From assembly GCA_016584305.1 (NCBI GenBank), contig JACEEZ010000082.1, positions 14,360-78,359 on the forward strand: 64,000 nucleotides of DNA, given 5' to 3'. Shown piece after piece: positions 56,501-64,000 of this stretch. This stretch comes from Chionoecetes opilio. Taxonomy: Eukaryota > Arthropoda > Malacostraca > Decapoda > Majidae. The position numbers were made by a program, and so were the translations under genes. Numbering within the stretch: the first letter of the stretch is position 1; every line of letters starts with the position of its first letter. The notes below the pieces were generated by a model that ran no database searches, had not been told where the DNA came from, and saw only the letters and a list, made by a program, of their open reading frames with translations.

Positions 56501-57439
56501 GGAGCATAGATAGGGCCAGTTTACGACGAAAAGCTATAAATACGGCAGTAGTAGAGAGGCAGTGGCTATAGATACGGCAGTAACACGATAATATGAGCCC
56601 AAATTAATTTTCGGTGTTTTGTAATCGTTAAAGAAAGTTCACGGTTTATGGAATTCCCCGCCGAAACACCAAACCGAGAAAATCTCGCCGATTTGTGGAA
56701 CACTCGCCGACGTGTAAAGTTCGAAGACAGTTCCACTTTTAATAGCCTACCTGATAGCCGACTGGCGGCGACTGTTCTAGGTACCATGTTAACAAATTCT
56801 ACTTCTCCTTACGAACCCAGCTCACTTCATTCAACTAAAGCCATCATCAGCCATAAAAAGTAACCTTTTAAACATATTTATTGTCGACTGCGCTCTCAAA
56901 ACACGGGATAAAAAGCTCCTTATTTTTATGTCACGAAATGACACTTTTTTTTTGTTTTACGCCAGTATTTTCAAAGTGTACATCATCTATGACACCTAAC
57001 TCACTTCATTCACTTATTTAAGCCTCTCATCTTCCGTAACAAGTCACATAATGGAAAAAAAAAACATGAGAGGGCTTCCTAACCAGATAAATAACGAACT
57101 CATATATCTGATTCCTATATAATTTCACCCGGGTAAATACCCGTAAAAAATGATGTGCTGCGCTGCTCTAACACCTAACACACTCCCTTCTATTGTTTCA
57201 TGTCCTAATCTTACACGGTACTTACATTTCGATGGATGTAATGTCGGGGGGCAGAGAGCTGTGTACGAAACGAAAGGGAAACCATTTTGGATTTTCAATT
57301 TGTATTTTTTTCAAAATTAGCTGATCTCCTGGAGCAAGTTTTAATCTGTACCACAGCAACACAAAAACATGCACCAAGGCATGCACGGGACAGATCACTA
57401 TCTAAATGGACCAAACATTTTTTCCCCGAGAGTAGCCGC
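56501..57439. other. Non-coding interior of Y2
   Basis: No gene recognised. A 71-codon plus-strand frame at 56648 lacks domains. Confidence 0.4.
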
Positions 57440-57745
57440 ATTATATTTTCTTGTGCACTTCAAATTACACCAGCGGGCGGACGGAGATCTCAAGTCAAGT
57501 AGCCGCTGGTTATCACCACTGATGTATTACTACATCAATATCATCACATAACTGTTGTTTTAGAATGTTTACACATAAAAGCAAAACATTTTTTAATTCT
57601 GTACATTGATTTACAGATAATAAATTTTCCTCTCTGAAAATACACCAGCGGCACTACGGCGGGCATTCGGGGGCAAGTTTGCCGCTGGTGGCCCCGTTCG
57701 CCGCTCTAATGCCCCACGTAGGCCCGCCGGTGGTGGTTAGCTGGG

Positions 57746-58825
57746 AAACACTTAAAGTACCTGAAGGCCAGTGGCTCGGTGGCTGGGCCAGGATGGAACA
57801 GTTTTAACTACGAGGTGCAACACCGCCCTGGTCGCGTGCATAACAACGCTGACAACCTTAGCCGCCCCCCCGTGTGAGGCAGGGTGTGCGCACTGCCTGA
57901 AGCAGGAGGAGCGCGTGGAGTGCCGGCGACTGCAGGTGACAGAGAAGCCCAGGATGCCGGGAAAGTTGAGGCAGCCCAGAAGTGAATGCCTGAACTTGCC
58001 TCCGCTAGTGCGTGTGGTGACAGAGGTCCGTTGAGAGGCCTGCCTGAGCACGGAGTGTCGCCTGAGAGTCCGGCTACCAAAACACCTGTGGCAGCAGTGG
58101 GCAATGTTTACGCCTACATAACGGGTGGTTGCAGAGGCGGTTGGGTTGGAACGCACTAGGTTCATCTGTTTTTTTTTTGGTGGTGTTGGTGCCTCGCGCC
58201 CTGCTCCGATTTGCTACAGAGGTACATGGGGGCGTCACCAGCGACACTTGGTGAAAAGAAAGACGCTCAGCGGTGCGCCAACGATTCTACTGGTTAAAAT
58301 GAGGCAAGACAACGCAAGAGTGGTGTAGGGCTTTGATATTTGCTGTGCTCGTACCGGACCACCGCTCGGAAAGACAAACGCCTCCTCTACAGCTGTATCA
58401 GGTTGGGGCGCACCAATGGAGCGATAGCTGTGACATCGCCGGGCCGTTCCCGCGTCACCACACGGGAATCGCCTTCATTTGCGTGGTGATGGATTATTTA
58501 CCACGTGCCGAGCATACCGCTCCCTAATCATGAAGCTCACAACAGTAGCGCGTGCCCTGGTAAACAAACTTGTCACCCATTTTGGGAGTGCCACAAGAAC
58601 TTCCTCTGGACCAGGGCAGAGGAGTTTCGAGTCGGGGGTGTTTCGGGAGTGGCTGCCATTGATGGGATCAGGAAACACGCAACCACACCACTACGGCCCC
58701 ATCAGATGTTATGTTGAAGTGTATAACGGGACACTCCTGCAGAAGGTGGCCAAATATTGCAGTGACGATCAGCGGGACTGGGACGCCAACCTACCAGTCC
58801 TTGCTCATGGCATATCGCTCATCTG
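57746..58825 (+). pseudogene. Gypsy-2 integrase, N-terminal and core part
   Basis: The RNase H tail resumes with GQWLGGWARMEQF, then across frames EVQHRPGRVHNNADNLSRPP (near 57820-57870). The zinc-binding region and FYWL segment follow near 58280. The catalytic core shows LYQVGAP near 58400, IAGPF, a DQG-like step near 58610, ESGVFREW, and YCSDDQRDWDANLPVL. It stops at LLMAYRSS, where element Z is inserted after TCATCTG. At least five frameshifts are present. Integrase would join the cDNA to the genome. Confidence 0.82.
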
Positions 58826-58999
58826 GGGCCAGATCCAGCAAACACATACGCCTGTGATATGTCGTGTAGTCTGAATATTCCTCTTTCGAAAACTTGTCTT
58901 GGATCAGAGCTACATCTGCGCCAATCGATGACGTCACAACGCCAGACTTTACCCCTCGGTGCAAGGTCTGCGCAACCCTCCCTGGCTGCCAGCAAAGCC

Positions 59000-60071
59000 G
59001 TACTTTAACTCCATTTCCAGGGGGGGGTGACGTTCCACAGGGGCCAATATTATGGCGGTAGATTTAAACACCACCTCGATGAGAAGTGTATCTCATATAT
59101 ATAATAAAATGTCATTTATTATGCCTAATAGACGTTACACGCGGGTTAGATTAGAATAAAGCCTATTGGTATCGGCAGCGGCGTGTGTTTACAAATTTTT
59201 AGGAGATACAAGCCGTTGGTGGAGGCCGCCTCCAGCCGTGTAGGGACTGCCTTCGTGTTTTTGTGTTTAGTTCGTTATTGGGCAGCACCAGTTTTTAAAA
59301 CCACTAGCAGAGTCCTGTGCGCAGAATTTTGTGGGACTAGGCGAGCCTGGCAGTCCCGCGGCTAGATTACTGTTGTTTCCTATATCGTAATTTGGAGGGG
59401 ACGTTTTTTGAGAATGAAACTTTTGTTTCTGATGCCTGCCCCTCAGTGACCTTGCACTATGGTTAGGTCACTCAGGACGTCTGAACCCTCATTGCCCCTG
59501 AATGGTAGTTAGGTCACGTTTGCTTAGCCTTTAATGGTACAGTCCCCGAACGAAATGATGCTCGCCACCGTCGAGAATGTTTCCATTTTTTTTTACGTCG
59601 GCGAGAGTTCCTATTAAGCGACAGTTTTACAATTTTTTATTAACATAGACAGTACCCAATCTATATTTTAAACAGCTTTTAACCCGTTTTTGTGATTCAT
59701 GGACCGAATATCGGGGTTAGTTTAGTGATTGGGAGAGTCCTGGGGTTTTTGACTGTTACGTAACCAATATCCTGTATTGTTTGGGAGTGTAGTTTTAAAA
59801 TTATTTTGGGACAGAGCGAAAACTTTCCAACATACGAAATACTTTTATTTCTTTCATTTTGGCATCTATTACAAGTGGAACTCCCGAAAACTTTATGTCC
59901 GGCAAGACTTCTCGTTGTGTGTTTTTCCAGTTATATGGACGATAACTGCGCGTTTTCACTACCCGCCATTACCACATGCGTTTTCTATATTATTTTTTTG
60001 TTTATATACTGTACAGTATTAATGCACTATCCGCGTAACCTTAAAACTTATGATATTATTCTAGTTGTTTA
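59000..60071. other. Interior of Z without recognised gene
   Basis: Frames up to 88 codons only; no domain or RNA signal. Confidence 0.4.
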
Positions 60072-60590
60072 ACCCATACTACCCCCCCTCGCCCCCAAAA
60101 ACAAGCTTGGGGACCTTGGGACTGCGGATATGGTGGCTGGGGTACAAAACTATGCCTCGCAACCACATCTTTTTGAGTTATGGAAATTTCAAAAAATCCT
60201 AGAGTTTAGGGAAAATTCATTGGATTTCTTCTGGTCCAGAGACGTGTGAACCTGACGTCTCACGAACTGATGACATGAAGTGTTGAGAACCCCCCCCAAA
60301 CCCCCCGCTAGGAGGTTAGGTTAGTTAGATTTGTTAGGTTAGGTTAGTTAGGTTATCGGTGGGTCCAGCCCCCCTAGGTTAGTTTAGATTGTGTTTAGGC
60401 AAATTTGCTTTAGATATAAGGAAACTACCCTAGATCTAGGGAATTTTTTCACCCCCTACAACTCTTAAATTACTGTTTCCGACGCATAATTTGTTCTCCA
60501 ACCCGAAAACCCCGCAATGTCCCACATGTTGCCCAAACTTGTTTGGGGGAAGTGGGATAGTATGGGCAAACACTAGAATTTTACCGAAAC
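60072..60590. mobile_element. Element R2 (family R)
   Basis: Left arm CCATACTACCCCCCCTCGCC with AACAAGCTTGGGGACCTTGG; right arm AACTTGTTTGGGGGAAGTGG then AGTATGGGCAAACACTAGAA. TTAGG-type repeats (AGGTTAGGTTAG) lie in the centre at 60308-60390. This is an inverted-repeat structure like R1 but with a shorter core. Confidence 0.65.
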
Positions 60591-60639
60591 TTATATACAA
60601 TATTGCAGAAATATATAGTTTCTTAGACTAATACTCATA

Positions 60640-61015
60640 CAGACACACCTCCCATTTCCAGAGGCCCCCCAACATATAGAGGTTTGGTTAGGGTATTATT
60701 GATTAGGGTAGGTTATCTTAGGGTTAGGTTGGATCTGGTTAGGTTTTGGTTAGATTTAGGTTTAGGTTAGTTTATCGGTGGGTCAAGCCCCCGCTAGGTT
60801 AGGTTAATTTTGGTTAGCACATTTCTCTAGATATAGGAAAATTACTTAGATCTAGGAAAGTTTGTCTCCTCTAAACAATTCCTTAAATTACTTGTCTCAC
60901 GACGCTATTATTTGCTCCCCACTCCGAAAACCTCGCATTCCCCCCAGGTGCCAAACTTGCTTGGGGGTTAGTGGGAGTATGGGCAAACACTAGAAATTTA
61001 CCGGAAAAACTAGTC
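60640..61015. mobile_element. Element R3 (family R)
   Basis: Right arm AACTTGCTTGGGGGTTAGTG, then GAGTATGGGCAAACACTAGA matches R1 and R2. The centre has GGTTAGGTT-type repeats (60680-60810). The left arm is shortened (CATTTCCAGAGGCCCCCCAA). Confidence 0.6.
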
Positions 61016-61290
61016 ATGTCTCAGAAATGACCGCGAAGTCCTCGTCCATTTATTATCAAAAGCACTAATTTTTACCCAAGGAAAAACTAGTCAGTGTCTC
61101 AAAAATGACTGAGCAGTCCTCGTCCATTTTTTATCAAAGCACTAATTTTACCCAAGGAAAACTTCGTCTGTGTCTCGAAAATGAACCGTGCAGTCGCTCG
61201 TCCATTTTTACCAAAAGCCTATTTTAGGCAAGGAAAAATCTAGTCATTTGTTTCAGAAAATGACCGCGCAGTCCTCGTTCATTTAACCGG
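61012..61290. repeat. Tandem repeat, four units of about 70-80 bases
   Basis: Each unit contains AAAACTAGTCA(T/G)TGTCTC, then AAATGACCGCGCAGTCCTCG, TCCATTT and ACCCAAGG. Units differ by several indels and substitutions. Confidence 0.85.
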
Positions 61291-61705
61291 TATCTTTCCC
61301 TTAATATCCTACTAACCTAACCATTACTTCGGACGAGAGTTCCCGGATTGTTGTCCGGACGAGATTTCGGTAGACGAAAGTACCAGGTAACCGTTCCCAT
61401 TATCCCTGAATGATACTATAGGTTCACTCATACGTCTGCCATCTTCGCCCTTGAATTATATGATTATATGGTCAACATGAGTCTGCACTTTTTGTTGTCC
61501 CCTGTCAATTATTAGTTAAGCAGGATGGCTGGCCCTTATTCCCTAGAATATTATTAAAATTCAATCATGATGTCTGCTGACCGCTTAAATTATTGCCTCC
61601 AAATTGTTTATTTTTCTGGTCCATCTGTACTGTCAATGTACTCCTTAGTGTGGTACCGTTTTTGATTCGGCGGGCCGCCTATAGTACAATGCATACCCAG
61701 CAGAC

Positions 61706-62098
61706 AGGGCGTTACGGTTTGTTTTTCAGAGACACCCGATTTTTTTTTCTTGTCCTACAATAGGGGCTTGTTCTAATGGGATATTTTATTTTGCGCAAAC
61801 CCATAAAAAAAAAAGTAACTTTGTGTTTAAGGTTTAGGTTAGTTTCATTAAAACCTATAAGGGTTAGGTTTAGGGTTTTCATTAAAAACCTTTAAGGTTA
61901 GGTTGGTTTCCATTAAACCTATAAGGTTCGATATAGGTTTCATTAAAACCTATAAGGTTAGGTTCAGTTTAAATTTTTTTAATTATTTTTTTGTTTTTTT
62001 TTTGCGCAAAATAAACTATCTCCGTTAGAACAAGCACCTATTGTAGCCAGAAAAAATGTCGGTGTCTCTGAAAACGCCGCGAAACTCTCGTCCAGTAA
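61706..62098. mobile_element. Small inverted-repeat element nested in Z
   Basis: The left arm (TTTCAGAGACACCCGATTT, then ACAATAGGGGCTTGTTCTAA and TTATTTTGCGCAAA) is the imperfect inverse of the right arm (TTTGCGCAAAATAAACTATC, GTTAGAACAAGCACCTATTG, GGTGTCTCTGAAA). The centre has four repeats of about 40 bases with TTAGGTT and CATTAAAACCTATAAGG. No gene. Confidence 0.75.
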
Positions 62099-62149
62099 TG
62101 CTTTTAATATAGGCGGCTGATTCAACGGGCGGCCCGAATCAACTGTATC

Positions 62150-62450
62150 CCTATGTAGGGGATACACACTCGTTCACGACCGAGAAGTCCGGGTTCGATC
62201 CCCGGGTGGAGCGGAAACAGTTGGGCTGTTTCCTTACACCCTAGACCCCTGTTCCACCCAGCAGTGAATGGGTACCGGGTGTTTAGCCGGGGGTTTGTAA
62301 CCCGCGTTCCCGGGTGCTGGCTTTCGGCCAATACTATAAGCACTAGCAGACGCTCTCTGCTCGGGTATGTCTGCGAGAGAGACGTCTGGTTACAGCAGGA
62401 TCCCTCTCACTGCGTCCAATAACTGACGAAATTCTTCAATCATCATCATC
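62150..62450 (+). mobile_element. tRNA-derived SINE in Z
   Basis: The B-box GGGTTCGATCCCCGGG (62191-62206) follows a partial tRNA-like head. The body has CAGCAGTGAATGGGTACCGG, the same core found in the minus-strand SINE at 25.3-25.6 kb. The 5' head is shortened and the tail includes an ATCATCATCA run. Confidence 0.75.
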
Positions 62451-62819
62451 AAACCCTTCCTTATCGCTTTAAACATGATACTCGATTTGTGTGTCAACCA
62501 GATTGCCAGCTGATCTCAGCTGATTAATGTTTGTAAACATTTTTTATCACGTGACAGCCTTTGATTGGGCTGATAGATCTGAATAGAAAATTTAAACACT
62601 GCTGTGATTCGTATTAGCGAGGATGACGTCAATGTATTCGCCAGCCAATCGGCTGCCCTCTGTGGAGATACTCCGAGATACTCCTCCTTGCGCCCGGCGC
62701 AAGTCCATCTCGGCGGATTATTCAAACAGCCTCGGCGCAAGAGGGGGGCGAGGGTTGCGCCGAGTAGCATTTACACCATACTTCACCGCTTGACTTACAC
62801 TTTTTGCTGGATCTGGCCC

Positions 62820-63687
62820 CTGAGCACGAGGCTAACCGCTACACCCCTGCGAGACTGATGTTAGGCCGAGAACTGAGGCTTCCCGTGAACTTGGCCACAG
62901 GGCCCCCCTCTGTAGATGCCTCGACATCCCTGGCTACAAGCTTCGCCCAAGCCCTGCAGGAGAGAATGGTTAACGTGAAATGCCCAGCGCGCCAGCACTT
63001 GCGTGTGACTGGACACACCATGAAGGCGCGTTACGACTCGCACACCCGAGAGGCAACTTACCAAGCGGGGACAAGGTGTGGCTACATAACCCTCCCAGAA
63101 AGAAGGGTCTCTCACCGAAGTTACAGAGCCCTGGAGGGCCCGTATGACGTCCTCGAGGTCCTCTCTGATGTCACGTACCGCATTCGCCAGGGTGTACACC
63201 GCCGTCCGCGAGTAAAGCCCGGTTCCCACCTCCCGCTTGTACGGCCGCCGTACAACAACAAAGACGTCCCCAATGACGTCACAAAAAAAGTCTACCCCAC
63301 CGCCGTACCGCTGTACGGCCGCCGTACAAAGTTAAATTCAAGTCATCTCTCCCGCTCGGCGGTGTCCGCTCGAGCGGAGTTGCCAAACTGTGCCCAGTTA
63401 CCACAAAAACCACTCAAAACGGTGATGATGGTGACGTCATTGTTGAGCGGTGTTGTTGTAAGACGGCCGTACAAGCGGGCTGATGGGAACCGGCCCTTAA
63501 TACACGTTGACCGCTTGTGGGCTTATCACGGCGAGGGAGTTGTATTCGTGGCAGGACGAGGAGCCCCAAGAAGACGCGGAGGGCACCAGTGAAGCCGGTG
63601 AGGTGAGGAGCGACCTCAGCGGTGGCCCGGGCCTGTACGGGGAAGAAGAGGGGGGGGAAAAGAAGCGGGGGAGGCCGGCGGGTTGAT
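62820..63687 (+). pseudogene. Gypsy-2 integrase C-terminal part
   Basis: Continuation after element Z: EHEANRYTPARLMLGRELRL, PVNLATGPPS, ARQHLRVTGHTMKARYDSHT, RALEGPYDVLEVLSDVTYRI, then after a MITE, IHVDRLWAYHGEG. After one more frameshift there is an acidic tail ending RGRPAG and a TGA near 63687. This is the integrase core end plus the GPY/F-like module (EGPYDV) that contacts DNA or chromatin. The MITE (63216-63497) adds about 95 codons without breaking the frame. Confidence 0.87.
63216..63497. mobile_element. MITE with TAA duplication (Harbinger-like)
   Basis: TAA flanks both ends (63213-63215 and 63498-63500). The ends AGCCCGGTTCCCACC and (inverse) AGGGCCGGTTCCCATC are imperfect inverted repeats. 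Similarity continues through CCCGCTTGTACGGCCGNC for about 45 bases. Length is 282 bases. Removing it with one TAA gives RPRV-IHVDRLW in frame, as expected for Gypsy integrase. TAA duplications of 3 bases fit the PIF/Harbinger group. Confidence 0.9.
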
Positions 63688-64000
63688 AGGGGCCGCCAGC
63701 ATATCAGATGATGTGGCCGCAGACGGTGGGTTGACACCTGTTGGTATTCTCCCCGCTAGGAATCGTCATGGGCCCCGAAGGGATAAGGATTATTTATTAG
63801 ATTCGGAGAAAATTTTATGTTAATTTTTTTTGTGTGTGTGTGTGTTTAATGATGAAGCGAGGTGCCCTTCATTTGAGGATTTTTGATTGTGTTAATTTTG
63901 TGTGTTTCAACTAGGGGTTTCCCTATTTTTTTTTTATGTACTTTTTAGGATAAGGATTGGGATAAAGGAAACAGCCGGACGCTGTTCTGGGGAGAGGGAG
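63688..64000 (+). other. Gypsy-2 downstream region to window end
   Basis: Non-coding. G-rich and T-rich stretches, including a short GT run at 63831-63845. The polypurine tract and 3' LTR of Gypsy-2 would be expected here or beyond the window, but neither is identifiable without the matching 5' LTR. Confidence 0.4.

Larger units (their letters stand above)
49999..57745 (-). mobile_element. Element Y2: large relative of Y1 in Gypsy-2 RNase H
   Basis: Termini are CCCAGCAAACACAAGACGG (49999) and GGTTAGCTGGG (ending 57745), the same two ends as Y1 in swapped positions. The insertion splits the Gypsy-2 RNase H between RWF and the following KHLK/ETLK, so borders are supported by protein continuity. 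The 7.7 kb interior contains no recognised gene. It holds palindromes, AT tracts, a poly-A hairpin, a tRNA-like head and the inverted-repeat element R1. The autonomous protein of the family is not visible. Confidence 0.68.
58826..62819. mobile_element. Element Z: DNA transposon, CTG duplication
   Basis: GGGCCAGATCCAGCAAA at 58826 is the exact inverse of TTTGCTGGATCTGGCCC ending at 62819. CTG flanks both ends (58823-58825 and 62820-62822). Removing Z and one CTG restores the integrase reading across MAYRSS and EHEANRYTPA in frame. A 3-bp duplication and GGGCC ends fit PIF/Harbinger-like elements, but no transposase is present. The interior contains inverted-repeat elements R2 and R3, a tandem repeat, a small nested MITE and a SINE. 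Confidence 0.88.

Noticed and set aside
56648..56863. 71-codon plus-strand frame beginning MEFPAETPNREN
   Set aside because: Short, no homologous domain recognised, opposite strand equally open.
60300..60820. True telomere (TTAGG repeats)
   Set aside because: Repeats are short, imperfect and enclosed by inverted arms of family R, and the sequence continues with other elements on both sides.
1..64000. CRISPR arrays, bacterial operons, rRNA genes
   Set aside because: No spacer-repeat pattern with unique spacers, no Shine-Dalgarno-type organisation and no rRNA sequence; everything points to a eukaryotic repeat region.

Overview
This window looks like gene-poor repetitive DNA from an arthropod nuclear genome, most likely a decapod crustacean. 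That is an inference. It rests on TTAGG/CCTAA-type repeat arrays, tRNA-derived SINE heads, abundant Gypsy, Jockey-like and RTE-like elements, and invertebrate multicopy transposon genes. No convincing single-copy host gene was found. Nearly every protein signal belongs to a mobile element, and most reading frames are broken by stops, frameshifts or nested insertions.

Layout. 1-3.4 kb: relic of a ZMYM-type hAT transposase. 3.375-6.515 kb: a DNA transposon (called V here) with a GTA target duplication, carrying the XPG/PIN-nuclease and CXC half of an Academ-like protein. 6.6-7.9 kb: hAT fragment. 8.0-9.1 kb: non-autonomous Helitron. 9.2-13 kb: LINE fragments and a 1-kb G-rich minisatellite. 13.1-17.2 kb: degraded Gypsy-1 (+). 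18.8-19.3 kb: a roughly 35-bp satellite. 20-24.5 kb: Gypsy-3 (-) split by a SINE. 25.774-28.814 kb: element W, with a perfect 9-bp target duplication and an unclassified transposase-like gene. 31.3-42.2 kb: element U, a longer relative of V, itself split by element T (CACTG ends, TTA duplication, its own gene) and by an RTE-like LINE. 43 kb to the window end: Gypsy-2 (+), opened by element Y1 (which holds a second Helitron), its inverted relative Y2, element Z (CTG duplication) and a small MITE (TAA duplication). Removing Z and the MITE joins Gypsy-2 coding sequence back in frame.

Sequence quality limits interpretation. There is a 654-base gap (43518-44171). There are also two isolated single Ns (30104 and 37507), each at the junction of a 1.3-2.0 kb direct repeat whose copies differ largely by indels. 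Those repeats look like unmerged contig ends. The 11.4-17 kb segment has many homopolymer-length anomalies, so some frameshifts may be sequencing errors.

The most interesting content is the set of DNA transposons with readable boundaries: V and U (nuclease-carrying), W (unclassified) and T. They carry large genes from poorly described families, and their target duplications and inverted repeats can be read directly.
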